64,000 bases of DNA, from contig NZ_JANRKL010000216.1 of NCBI RefSeq assembly GCF_033763495.1, positions 1-64,000 of the forward strand, read 5' to 3'. The notes under the pieces are model-generated. The model ran no database searches. It saw only the letters and a list, made by a program, of their open reading frames with translations, and was not told where the DNA came from. Each line of letters opens with the position of its first letter. Positions within the stretch are counted from its first letter, which is position 1. Positions 26,576 to 36,199 of this stretch are shown here, piece after piece. This DNA is from Haliscomenobacter sp033763495. GTDB taxonomy: Bacteria; Bacteroidota; Bacteroidia; Chitinophagales; Saprospiraceae. A program made the translations under genes and the position numbers.

Positions 26576-27496
26576 ATGCAACAATTGCGTTTTTTCTACC
26601 TGATCATAGCTGCACTTTTGGTCACCGTCACTGTTTTTGGCCAAAGCCGAAAAACAAAAGCAGCAGAAATTCTGGAGCGGCTAAAAAAACCCAGCAAAGA
26701 CTATGTCCTGGCCGTATCTCATCGCGGAGACTGGACGTATGCTCCCGAAAATTCGGTAGCTGCCGTACAAAGATGTATTGACCTGGGCATCGATATCGTA
26801 GAGATCGATGTTCAATTGACCAAAGATGGTCACCTGGTGCTGATGCACGACAAAACCGTGGACCGCACGACCAACGGTAAGGGCAAGGTAAGTGATCTGA
26901 CCCTTGCAGAAATTAAAAACTTAAGGCTGAAAAATGCCGCTGGGGTTCAGTGGACCCGCCAACAAGTACCAACTCTGGAAGAAATCATGACTTTGACCAA
27001 AGACAAAATCATGGTGAATGTAGACAAAACCGAATCCGTCATGTTACGGGAGGCTTACCAGGTATTGGTAAAGACAGGTACAGTGCAGCAAGCCATCCTA
27101 AAAGGGAATGACCCGATTGAGGTGATGCGAAGCAAATTCGGCAACTTGATGGATTCCATCATCTACATGCCCAAGGTATGGTACAGCTTGCCTGATATTC
27201 CCGGCTACATCAAAAATTACAATGACAGTATCCACCCGCCCATTTATGAAATGATTTTTGACAGCACGACATCGCCAGTTTTTGCGGCCATCAAAGACAT
27301 GAATCGGTATAAAACTACTGTTTTAGCCATCGCGCTTTGGGATGCGCTCTGTGCAGGACATACCGATGAAATGGTTTTACTGGAGGGTCCGGATGCGGCA
27401 TGGGGCTGGCTGGTTAAAAATGGTGCCAATGCAATCATGACCGATCGACCCGCAGAATTGTTGGCGTACTTGAGAAAAAAGGGCCTGCATCCGTGA
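26576..27496 (+). CDS. Glycerophosphodiester phosphodiesterase family protein
   Basis: This 306-residue exported protein (signal FLIIAALLVTVTVFG-like, cleavage near Gln-Ser) has a GDPD TIM barrel. The catalytic and metal motif is clear: 'SHRGDWTYAPENS', 'DIVEIDVQLTKDGHLVLMHD' and 'DRTTNGKGKVSDLT'. The enzyme hydrolyses glycerophosphodiesters to glycerol-3-phosphate and an alcohol. It lies 130 bases downstream of the SusC/SusD pair on the same strand, with a terminator-like palindrome in between. It may therefore belong to the same uptake locus but be expressed separately. Confidence 0.9.
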   Translation: MQQLRFFYLIIAALLVTVTVFGQSRKTKAAEILERLKKPSKDYVLAVSHRGDWTYAPENSVAAVQRCIDLGIDIVEIDVQLTKDGHLVLMHDKTVDRTTNGKGKVSDLTLAEIKNLRLKNAAGVQWTRQQVPTLEEIMTLTKDKIMVNVDKTESVMLREAYQVLVKTGTVQQAILKGNDPIEVMRSKFGNLMDSIIYMPKVWYSLPDIPGYIKNYNDSIHPPIYEMIFDSTTSPVFAAIKDMNRYKTTVLAIALWDALCAGHTDEMVLLEGPDAAWGWLVKNGANAIMTDRPAELLAYLRKKGLHP

Positions 27497-27741
27497 TTGC
27501 AAAGCATCGAATTTACAACTCAACGTAGTAATTTCACAGTAGCCAAGGGACGCAGAAAAATAGTTTGTAAACCCTTTTTGTTAATTTTGAGTAAATCCAA
27601 TGTGTATTGATTATTAAATCCTTGTTCTTGCCTCCTACTGGCAAACAGCCTCCATATTTTTTAAGTTTCTTTGTTATACCCTAATGACAAATCACCACTG
27701 AATAAGAACTCTGAATTATTTCCCAACCAATCCGAGTCGAT

Positions 27742-30700
27742 ATGTTTAAAATTGTACGCAATCTATTTGCCTTGGGGTTACTCCTGGTCAATTGCTGGCT
27801 GATGGCGCAAAACCCCGGTGACCTTGCTGTCATTGGTTTCAACGCAGATGGCAACGACGATTTGGCCATCGTCGCGCTGGCTGAACTGCCAGCGAACACT
27901 ACCATTTACTTGCGAGATGATGAATGGGGCGGGGCGGCCTTCCGCGATGCTGCTGAAAGTTCATATGCCTGGAATACAGGAACTGCGGTAATCCCCGCTG
28001 GTACGGTAATTGTTTTCTCCGACATCACCAATGGCCCGACCACCAACGTAGGTACAATTGTGCCCGTAAATGCCAACAACCGTGGTGTTGGTGCTAGCGA
28101 CGAAGCCATCTTCTTTTACCTGGGTACGGATGTCAATACGCCCACCAGGTTTTTGTTTGCAGTATCCAACGGAACAGTAGCTGCGGCGATGGGTACATTG
28201 GACGGTACTGGCTTGGTAGCGGGTAACACTGCCCTGGTTTTGAGGTCAGGAACCGATATTGGCCAATACAAGGGGCCACGCACCGGTACCAACAAAGAAG
28301 GCTACCTGGCAGCCATCAACGATGTAATGGTAAACTGGGATCTGCAGGATGCCTCCGGCGATCAAACTGCGGATAATACAGCTCCAGACTTACCTTTCAA
28401 TGCCACGCCATTTGTACTAGGTGCCGCTGGTGCGGATACCAACCCACCAGTAGTGACTTCAGCAAATTTGGTGAATGGTACAACAATCGATGTATTGGTG
28501 AATGAAGGCATTACCCGTGCATCGGCTACCAATTCGGCAAATTATGTTTTAACCCCCACACTGAGCATCAACAACATTACCTATGATTCAGTTGGCCGTA
28601 AAATCACCCTCACTACTGCCAGTACGCTGAGCAATGGAGTGACTTATCGTCTGAGTGTCAATGGCCTGGTTGACTTGGCCCCTGCGGCAAATACCATGAG
28701 CATTGCTTACACCTCTGGTCCTCTACTTTGGAACACTTACACCGGGCAGGATTTGGTCATCACCGAAATCATGTACAATGCTGGCTCAGGTGCGGATTCG
28801 CTAGAATTCATTGAAATTTACAATAAAGGCAATGCGACCATTTCGCTGGGAGGCTTGCGCATTTCGCGTAGTATTACTGGCGTAATTGCTGAGCAAAATC
28901 TCGCGGCTAAAGGGGTATTTCTGATTGCCGGCGACTCGCTCCGCGCAGGTCGTTTTTACGGAAAAAAATTCCAACAATGGGCGAGTGGTTTCCTGGGCAA
29001 TGGTGGTGCAGCTATTGTAATCAGCAATTCCCTGGGTGCCATTGTGGATACCGTAAATTATGACGATGCGGCACCTTGGCCTACTGCTCCTGATGGAACC
29101 GGGCCATCGCTGGAACTCATTGATGCTGCGACCGACAATAATGTAGGAACCAACTGGCGGGCTTCCACTACTGCCACGGGCAAAACCTACAACAACGTTG
29201 CCATCTCCGCTTCTCCGGGCGTGTTCAATACGCCTACTGCTGCTACGGTGAACTTCAGTGTACGCAGCCAAAGTGTGGTCGAGACATCCAATAGTGTCAC
29301 CGTAACTTTGTCACTGTCAGGCACTGGTTCCACAGCGGGAACAATTGAAGCTTATGTTTCTTCTGGTTCAGCCCAAAAAGGCACTGATTACACCTTTAAC
29401 GACACGACCCTCACCATCCCGCCTGGTACAGTGGCTACGCCCATTACCTTCAGCATCAAGATAAACAATGATGATTTGGAAGAAAGTGATGAATACTTCG
29501 TCTTGCGCTTCCGCAATGCACAAGGGGTTCAGTTGGCTGCGGGCGCAGCACAAGTGGTGTATATCCGCGACAATGATACCAAAGCCCCTGTGGCTACTGA
29601 TAGTTTGGAATTGCAACTGTTGTCCAGCTTCCGCAATACCGGGGGATCTTCGGAAATTGTAGCTTTTGACCCCGGCAGCAAAAGAATTTTTATTGCCAAC
29701 TCTGTTGCTGGCCGAATCGACATCGTTGACATCGCCAATCCTGCATCGCCAAAAACCATTCGTCAGGTTTCGGTTACTGCGCTGGGTGGCATCAACAGCA
29801 TTGCCGCTAAAAACGGATTGATTGCTGCCGCAATTGAGTCTAGTGTTGTGGACGGCAACGGGAAAGTGATCTTTATTGATACAGCTGGCGCCATTCTCAA
29901 AGAAGTAAGTGTAGGTGTATTGCCTGACCACATTGGCTTTTCTCCAGATGGGAAATTTGTGTTGACCGCCAATGAAGGCCAACCTTCTGATGATTACAGC
30001 AAAGACCCAGAGGGAACCATCAGCATTATTGATATCAGTGGGGGCATTGCGACTTTGGATCAATCCAAGGTAAGCGCAGTAGGTTTTGCCGACCTAAATC
30101 CTTTCCTGGGTGTTTATCGCCAGGCAGGCTTGCGCGTATTTGGAGTAAAAACCGGCCAGGCAGGCGGAAGTACCCTGGCTCAGGATTTAGAGCCCGAGTA
30201 CATTACCTTCAGCCCCGATTCGAAAACGGCGTATGTGACTTTACAAGAAAACAATGCCGTGGCTGCCATCGATTTGACGACCAAACAATTGGCCACCATT
30301 CAAGGCTTGCCCGCTTTGCGTCCATTGGGCTTCAAAAACCACAATACCCTAGGCAATGGCTTGGATGCCAGTGATCAGAGTGCGGGGGCGAACCTGGCTA
30401 ACTTGCCGGTTTATGGCGTTTATATGCCCGACGCGATTGCTTCCTTTACCGCAGGAGGTAAGAACTACCTGATCACTGCCAACGAAGGTGATGCCCGGGA
30501 ATACAGCGCTTTGACTGAAGAGACGACCATCAAAGGTATCCGCTTGGAACCTACTGTTTTCCCGGACTCCAATGACTTGAGACTGGATCACTTGTTGGGC
30601 CGCCTTGCAATAACTGGTGCTAGTGGAGATTTGGATGGTGATGGTGACTACGATCAAATTCACGTTTTGGGCGCCCGTTCCATTACCATATGGGATGACC

Positions 30701-31362
30701 AAGGGGCATTGGTTTGGGACAGTGGTGATCAATTGGAGCGCATTACCCGTGACCACCCATTCTATGGTCAAATGTTCAATGCCAACAATGGGACTTCAGC
30801 GGCTGCAAAAAACCGCAGTGACAATAAAGGCCCCGAGCCAGAGGGAGTTGCCACAGCAGTGATCAACAATAAGCCATATGCCTTTATTGCCCTGGAGCGA
30901 ATTGGTGGTGTAATGGTCTATGACCTCAGTAACCCACTGGCGCCTAAATTTGTTACTTACGCCAACAACCGCGCTTTTCCTGCCAACAATGCTACCGATG
31001 ACCGTGGTTCAGAAGGTATCATTTTTGTCAGTGACAAAGAAAGCCCCAACGGCAAAGCCCTGGTATTGGTGGCCAATGAAACCAGCAACTCGGTGAGCAT
31101 TTTCCAGGTGAATGACAAAACCAGAGTAACAACCAGTACCAAAGACCTGGCTCGTCCAGCGGTAAGTTTCAAGGTTTACCCGAATCCAGCACAGGATCAC
31201 TTGTACTTCAGCAAAGTATTGAGTGGCAATGTGTACAACACGCTGGGGCAGTGGGTGCGCCGTTTCCAAAAGGTAGATCAAATTGACCTGCATGGTTTCG
31301 AGCGCGGCATGTACGTGCTGCAAGCGGACAATGGCGAGGCGATTCGGTTTATTGTGGAGTAA
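27742..31362 (+). CDS. Giant secreted choice-of-anchor I protein with lamin-tail, Calx-beta and T9SS domains
   Basis: The 1206-residue protein has a signal peptide (LFALGLLLVNCWLMA), an N-terminal domain of about 190 residues with 'TTIYLRDDEWGG', and an SbsA/Ig-like domain (about 235-325). A lamin-tail domain follows ('DLVITEIMYNAGSGADSLEFIEIYN', about 335-460), then a Calx-beta domain (about 505-610, 'NDDLEESDEYFVLRF') and a choice-of-anchor I propeller (about 620-1115, 'EYITFSPDSKTAYVTLQENN', 'LITANEGDAREYSA'). The T9SS sorting domain begins at 'FKVYPNPAQDHLYF'. Choice-of-anchor I proteins are often annotated as alkaline phosphatases. That fits the neighbouring glycerophosphodiesterase, but activity is not proven. 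Confidence 0.85.
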   Translation: MFKIVRNLFALGLLLVNCWLMAQNPGDLAVIGFNADGNDDLAIVALAELPANTTIYLRDDEWGGAAFRDAAESSYAWNTGTAVIPAGTVIVFSDITNGPTTNVGTIVPVNANNRGVGASDEAIFFYLGTDVNTPTRFLFAVSNGTVAAAMGTLDGTGLVAGNTALVLRSGTDIGQYKGPRTGTNKEGYLAAINDVMVNWDLQDASGDQTADNTAPDLPFNATPFVLGAAGADTNPPVVTSANLVNGTTIDVLVNEGITRASATNSANYVLTPTLSINNITYDSVGRKITLTTASTLSNGVTYRLSVNGLVDLAPAANTMSIAYTSGPLLWNTYTGQDLVITEIMYNAGSGADSLEFIEIYNKGNATISLGGLRISRSITGVIAEQNLAAKGVFLIAGDSLRAGRFYGKKFQQWASGFLGNGGAAIVISNSLGAIVDTVNYDDAAPWPTAPDGTGPSLELIDAATDNNVGTNWRASTTATGKTYNNVAISASPGVFNTPTAATVNFSVRSQSVVETSNSVTVTLSLSGTGSTAGTIEAYVSSGSAQKGTDYTFNDTTLTIPPGTVATPITFSIKINNDDLEESDEYFVLRFRNAQGVQLAAGAAQVVYIRDNDTKAPVATDSLELQLLSSFRNTGGSSEIVAFDPGSKRIFIANSVAGRIDIVDIANPASPKTIRQVSVTALGGINSIAAKNGLIAAAIESSVVDGNGKVIFIDTAGAILKEVSVGVLPDHIGFSPDGKFVLTANEGQPSDDYSKDPEGTISIIDISGGIATLDQSKVSAVGFADLNPFLGVYRQAGLRVFGVKTGQAGGSTLAQDLEPEYITFSPDSKTAYVTLQENNAVAAIDLTTKQLATIQGLPALRPLGFKNHNTLGNGLDASDQSAGANLANLPVYGVYMPDAIASFTAGGKNYLITANEGDAREYSALTEETTIKGIRLEPTVFPDSNDLRLDHLLGRLAITGASGDLDGDGDYDQIHVLGARSITIWDDQGALVWDSGDQLERITRDHPFYGQMFNANNGTSAAAKNRSDNKGPEPEGVATAVINNKPYAFIALERIGGVMVYDLSNPLAPKFVTYANNRAFPANNATDDRGSEGIIFVSDKESPNGKALVLVANETSNSVSIFQVNDKTRVTTSTKDLARPAVSFKVYPNPAQDHLYFSKVLSGNVYNTLGQWVRRFQKVDQIDLHGFERGMYVLQADNGEAIRFIVE

Positions 31363-31398
31363 TTTTCTAATGAATTGACTTAATATCTAATATTCAGG

Positions 31399-31433
31399 AG
31401 AGCTGGCTGATTTTTCAACCAGCTCTTTTTTAT
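31399..31433 (+). terminator. Rho-independent terminator
   Basis: AGAGCTGG (31399-31406) pairs with CCAGCTCT (31419-31426), followed by a run of T. It is 36 bases after the choice-of-anchor I stop. Confidence 0.8.
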
Positions 31434-31520
31434 TCATTAATAGCTCATATTCGAGCTTTTGTATAAAAAATACCTCCATTTGAGCCAAGCATTACTATTC
31501 TTGGGTTCAATTTATTCACT

Positions 31521-31537
31521 TGCACTAACTTAGTGCA
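31521..31537. promoter_or_regulatory. Perfect 17-bp palindrome, candidate operator
   Basis: TGCACTAA-C-TTAGTGCA is a perfect palindrome of two 8-bp arms around one base. It lies 38 bases upstream of the ABC ATPase start and looks like the binding site of a dimeric repressor. No regulator gene is adjacent. Confidence 0.5.
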
Positions 31538-31575
31538 GCTTCACATATACCCTAACACCTTTATCGAATTGGCTT

Positions 31576-32439
31576 ATGGAGTTATCTATCCAAAATCTAT
31601 CCAAAACCTATCCAAACGGTGTGCAAGCGCTCAAAAACGTGAGCCTGCATATTCCTACTGGCATGTACGGCCTCCTAGGACCCAACGGCGCTGGAAAAAG
31701 TACCCTCATGCGCACCCTGGCCACGCTGCAAGACGCAGACAGCGGAACTGCCAACCTCGGCGACATTGATGTACTCAAAGACAAAGACGCGGTACGCCGG
31801 GTACTGGGCTATTTGCCTCAAGAGTTTGGTGTATACCCTCGCATGTCAGCACTCGATATGCTGGACCACTTTGCAACCTTGAAAGGAATACCTGGCAATC
31901 AACGCAAAGAAGTGGTACAAACCTTGCTGAACCGGGTCAATCTCTGGGATCACCGCAAAAAAGCAGTAAGTAGCTACTCTGGCGGGATGCGCCAACGCTT
32001 TGGCATTGCCCAGGCCTTGATTGGTGACCCCAAATTGATCATTGTAGACGAACCTACCGCGGGCCTCGACCCCGGTGAGCGGAATCGATTTTACAACCTC
32101 TTGTCTGAAATTGGCGAAAACGTGATCGTCATCCTCTCTACCCACATTGTGGAGGATGTACGTGAGCTTTGTTCCAATATGGCCATCATCAATGGTGGCG
32201 AGGTGAAATACGCAGGGATACCTGATGCAGCGTTGGGCGAATTGGGCGGCAAAATTTGGGAAAAAATCATCCTGAAAGCCGAACTAAATGATTACGAAAA
32301 GAACTTCAAAGTGATCTCCAGCAAATTGGTAGCGGGTAAACCCATCATCCACATTTTCAGCGAGGATGACCCTGGTGAGGGGTTCCAGCCTGCTGAGCCA
32401 GGCTTGGAGGACGTGTTTTTTTCAAAAATTAAACACTAA
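31576..32439 (+). CDS. ABC transporter ATP-binding protein
   Basis: The 287-residue ATPase has an intact nucleotide-binding domain: Walker A 'GPNGAGKST', Q-loop 'LPQEFGVYP', signature 'SYSGGMRQR', Walker B 'LIIVDEPTAGLD' and the H-loop 'STHIVED'. The next gene, 12 bases downstream, encodes an ABC-2 permease fused to a peptidase. The pair therefore forms one transporter, with this protein on the cytoplasmic side. A palindromic operator-like site precedes it. Confidence 0.95.
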   Translation: MELSIQNLSKTYPNGVQALKNVSLHIPTGMYGLLGPNGAGKSTLMRTLATLQDADSGTANLGDIDVLKDKDAVRRVLGYLPQEFGVYPRMSALDMLDHFATLKGIPGNQRKEVVQTLLNRVNLWDHRKKAVSSYSGGMRQRFGIAQALIGDPKLIIVDEPTAGLDPGERNRFYNLLSEIGENVIVILSTHIVEDVRELCSNMAIINGGEVKYAGIPDAALGELGGKIWEKIILKAELNDYEKNFKVISSKLVAGKPIIHIFSEDDPGEGFQPAEPGLEDVFFSKIKH

Positions 32440-32451
32440 AACTCCAATTGT

Positions 32452-35400
32452 ATGCTCTTCACTTTTTTAAAATTCGAATTAAAATCCTGGTTGCGTGCAC
32501 CCATGCCCTGGATTTTCCTCTTCATATTCGCGTTGATGACCTTTTTTGCAACGGTTACCGATCAGGTACAGATTGGCGGCAGTTTTGGCAACATTTGGAA
32601 AAATGCACCTTTTGTCACCCAAAACTGGTATGGCGTATTCAGCATTCTTTCGCTTTTGTTGATTACTGCTTTTTTAAATACCGCTGCCATCCGCGATTTT
32701 GAAAACAATACGGCTCAAATCGTATTTGCTTCACCAGTCCAAAAAATGGGTTATTTCTTTGGCCACTTTTTTGGAGCGCTACTGGTTTGTTTGATTCCAA
32801 TGTTAGGCATCTCGCTGGGCATGTGGCTTGGCGTGGGGGTCAATTCATTCACCCATTGGCTCGATCTGGAGCGTTACGGGCCTTTTGAAATTCAAAGCCA
32901 CATCAATTCCTATCTAGCCATCGTCATTCCCAATATGATTTTTGCGGGGAGTATCCTTTTTACGGTTGCCGCGCTCACGCGTAGCACCATGTACTCCTTC
33001 ATTTCGGCGATGGTTTTGTTGGTGGGGTATATTGTTGCGGGGAACTTGATCCGGGACATCGAAAACGAAAGCCTTTCGGCCATGCTTGATCCCTTTGGAT
33101 TCAGAGCACTGTCCCTGGTCACCAAATATTGGACAGTAGAAGAAAAGAACCATCTGTCGGTAAGTGTATTACATCCCCTGATGTTGGGCAACCGCCTGCT
33201 GTGGATGGGGATCGGTTTGCTGGTACTTTTTTTGGGTTACTTGCGCTTTAGTTTTGCAGAAAGAGCCAAGAAGGTCAGTAAAAAACGCAGCACCAAGGTC
33301 GAAGAAGAACCCTACGGTCTCCAGCAATTGGGCGAAATGGCCACCGTCAAACCTGCCACTGGATTGAGCATTACCCTGGCCCAGTTCCGCAGTCAGTTGA
33401 AAGCCAATTTTTGGGGCGTGGTCAAAAGTACCCCGTTTATCCTCTTGGCATTCATTGGTTTGATGAACACCATTCCTAGTATGCAGTTTGCTACGGAGGG
33501 TTACGGTACCCACAACTTACCAGTGACCTATACCATGGTGGACATCATTCGAGGTTCTTTTTACATGTTTGTCATTGCCATTGTTGCCTATTTCACGGGA
33601 GCACTGGTGTGGAAAGAGCGCAACGCCAAGGTCAATGAGATTTACGACGCCATGCCAACGCGCAACTGGACCGACTTTTTGTCCAAACTCATCACCATCG
33701 TTGGGGTAGTGGCGATTTTGATCAGTGTGTGTATCCTGGCCGCTGTCGCAGCACAGGCTTTGAATGGGTTCAACCGCTTCGATTTAGGAGTTTATGTGCG
33801 CGAACTGCTGGTATTGGACTTGTTGAGCTTTGCAACCATTGCTGTTTTGTTCCTTCTGGTGCACACACTGGCTCCCAACATGTACCTCGGTTTTTTCATC
33901 TGCATTGTGGTCATCATTGTGAACTCCTTTATTTGGGGAGCCCTGCGCATTGAGAGCAACATGGTGCAGTTTGGCGCTACGCCCGGGTACACAGTTTCGG
34001 ATTTGTACGGGTACAAACCTTATGCGACCGGGCTATTTTGGTTCAACACCTACTGGGCCTTATTCAGCGCCATTTTGGCCGTAGCCGCGGTGTGTTTTTG
34101 GCCTCGCGGCAAAGAAAGTGGCTGGCGCAAACGTTTCAAACTGGCTGCATTGGAATGGCGATCTTACCGCTGGGCGGGTTTTGGCGCCATTGCCTTATGG
34201 GGCTTCAGTGCTGCCTGGGTGTTTTACAACACTTTGGTTTTGAATTCTTTCAAAAACAGCAAGCAAGTTGAAAAACTGACCGTGCGTTATGAAAAGGATT
34301 ACAAAAAATACGAAGGCAAAGCCCAACCGCGCATTTATGCAGTGAAGTACGACATCCAGATTTTCCCGGAAACCCGCAACATCGACGCCAAAGCTCAAAT
34401 GTGGGTGCGCAACCTGCACCCTAAAGCCATTGATACCTTATTGGTGCAAGTTCCGAGACAAATCAAGTTCAACTTGACGAGCCCAAGACTGAAACTGCTC
34501 AAGGACGATAAGGATGTTTATTTCCGGATTTACCGCCTGCAACCTGCTCTGCAACCCGGCGACTCTCTGCGTTTGGATTTCAGTTCCATATACCAAAGCA
34601 AGGGTTTTGAAAATGAAATGAGCGTGCAACAGGTTATGCAAAACGGTACATTTTTTAACAATTTTGACATTGCACCCCGCCTGGGTTACCAACCAGATGG
34701 CGAGATGACCGATAAAAACCGTCGGAAAAAGTTCAAATTGCCCGAAAAGACCCGGGCCCCCAAGCTCAACCGCGCGGATACCATCGCCCGGGGCAATTCC
34801 TACCTGGGTAATGATGCAGACTGGGTCAATGTAAAAACGGTGATCAGTACCTCAGCCGATCAAATCGCCATTGCCCCGGGCTCCCTGCAAAAGGAATGGA
34901 TAGAAAACGGGCGGCGTTATTTCCAGTACAAACTCGATCACGAAAGTTTCAACTTTTACTCCTTCATGTCGGCACGATACGAAGTCGCCCGCAAAAAATG
35001 GAAGGGAATCGATCTGGAGGTGTATTATCACAAAGACCACAAGGACAATGTGGATCGTATGCTCAAGTCGATGCAAAAATCGCTGGAGTATTACACGACG
35101 AACTTCGGGCCTTATTTCCACAAGCAATGCCGCATCATCGAGTTTCCGCGTTATGCCGATTTCGCCCAGGCTTTCCCGGGCACTATGCCTTATTCCGAGG
35201 GTATTGGTTTTATTGAGGATTACCGCGCAGACAAGGACGACATCGATATGGTCTTTTACGTAGTCGCGCACGAAATGGGGCACCAATGGTGGGCCCACCA
35301 AGAGTGCGGCGCTTACATGCAAGGCAGTGAAATGACGGTGGAAACCTTTGCCCAATACAGCGCCCTCATGGTGATGGAAAAGGAATATGGCCGCGACATC

Positions 35401-36048
35401 ATGCGCAAGTTTCTGGAATACGAAGCGGATCGTTACCTGCGCGGGCGCGGGGCGGAGCGTTTGCAAGAACTTCCGTTGGCGCGTTCCGAAAACCAGGGCT
35501 ACATCCACTACAACAAAGGCTCTCTGGTGATGTATTACCTGAAAGAAATGATCGGTGAAGAAAAAGTCAATCAAGGCCTGCGCGACTTTTTGAACAAGTT
35601 CCGCTATGCGCCGCCACCCTTCCCGGTTTCCACTGATGTAGTGGACGAGTTTTACAAACAAACACCGGATTCGCTCAAGTACATCATCAAGGACCTGTTT
35701 TGGGACATCACCCTCTTTGAAAACCGCACCACCGAGGCAAGTATCAAAGAACTGGGTAAAGACAAATACCAGGTCACCCTGAAGGTAGAATCACGCAAAC
35801 TAAAGGCCGACGCACTGGGCAAGGAAAAAGAAGAAAAGGTAGCCGACTGGATGGAAATCGGGGCTTTTGCCAAACCTGAAAAAGGTAAGAAGTACGGCAA
35901 AACCCTATACCGCAAGCGGGTTTTCATCAACAAAAAGGACAATACCTTTACTTTCGAAGTCCAAGGCAAGCCGGAAAAGGCGGGCATTGATCCGTTCACC
36001 TTATTGGTGGATCGGAACCCCGAGGACAACATGCGGGATGTGAAGTAA
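32452..36048 (+). CDS. ABC-2 permease fused to an M1-family metallopeptidase domain
   Basis: The 1198-residue fusion starts with two ABC-2-type membrane blocks (about residues 1-270 and 310-600, many hydrophobic helices, with a soluble linker between them). It continues into an M1 aminopeptidase-like domain. The zinc motif HEMGHQWWAHQ lies near residue 940 (HExxH), with a downstream glutamate in 'SEMTVETFAQYSA', and 'GTMPYSEG' stands where M1 enzymes have GAMEN. The fusion is common in Bacteroidota. It couples export or membrane sensing to a peptidase domain outside the membrane, but its substrate is unknown. The ATPase is encoded immediately upstream. Confidence 0.93.
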   Translation: MLFTFLKFELKSWLRAPMPWIFLFIFALMTFFATVTDQVQIGGSFGNIWKNAPFVTQNWYGVFSILSLLLITAFLNTAAIRDFENNTAQIVFASPVQKMGYFFGHFFGALLVCLIPMLGISLGMWLGVGVNSFTHWLDLERYGPFEIQSHINSYLAIVIPNMIFAGSILFTVAALTRSTMYSFISAMVLLVGYIVAGNLIRDIENESLSAMLDPFGFRALSLVTKYWTVEEKNHLSVSVLHPLMLGNRLLWMGIGLLVLFLGYLRFSFAERAKKVSKKRSTKVEEEPYGLQQLGEMATVKPATGLSITLAQFRSQLKANFWGVVKSTPFILLAFIGLMNTIPSMQFATEGYGTHNLPVTYTMVDIIRGSFYMFVIAIVAYFTGALVWKERNAKVNEIYDAMPTRNWTDFLSKLITIVGVVAILISVCILAAVAAQALNGFNRFDLGVYVRELLVLDLLSFATIAVLFLLVHTLAPNMYLGFFICIVVIIVNSFIWGALRIESNMVQFGATPGYTVSDLYGYKPYATGLFWFNTYWALFSAILAVAAVCFWPRGKESGWRKRFKLAALEWRSYRWAGFGAIALWGFSAAWVFYNTLVLNSFKNSKQVEKLTVRYEKDYKKYEGKAQPRIYAVKYDIQIFPETRNIDAKAQMWVRNLHPKAIDTLLVQVPRQIKFNLTSPRLKLLKDDKDVYFRIYRLQPALQPGDSLRLDFSSIYQSKGFENEMSVQQVMQNGTFFNNFDIAPRLGYQPDGEMTDKNRRKKFKLPEKTRAPKLNRADTIARGNSYLGNDADWVNVKTVISTSADQIAIAPGSLQKEWIENGRRYFQYKLDHESFNFYSFMSARYEVARKKWKGIDLEVYYHKDHKDNVDRMLKSMQKSLEYYTTNFGPYFHKQCRIIEFPRYADFAQAFPGTMPYSEGIGFIEDYRADKDDIDMVFYVVAHEMGHQWWAHQECGAYMQGSEMTVETFAQYSALMVMEKEYGRDIMRKFLEYEADRYLRGRGAERLQELPLARSENQGYIHYNKGSLVMYYLKEMIGEEKVNQGLRDFLNKFRYAPPPFPVSTDVVDEFYKQTPDSLKYIIKDLFWDITLFENRTTEASIKELGKDKYQVTLKVESRKLKADALGKEKEEKVADWMEIGAFAKPEKGKKYGKTLYRKRVFINKKDNTFTFEVQGKPEKAGIDPFTLLVDRNPEDNMRDVK

Positions 36049-36059
36049 ATCACGCACTC

Positions 36060-36109
36060 ATCAGGGCATAAACTTTGACCTTTCTGGCAAGTTTATGCCC
36101 TGATTTTTT
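36060..36109 (+). terminator. Strong rho-independent terminator
   Basis: A perfect 16-bp stem (36060-36075 with 36089-36104) and 13-nt loop are followed by six T. It lies 12 bases after the permease-peptidase stop. Confidence 0.9.
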
Positions 36110-36199
36110 ATAAAAATTCACCCAAATGGGTGAGGCGCACCCCGTATTTATACCCACAATATTGTAGTGAATACAAACCCATTAAAATTCACTACAATC

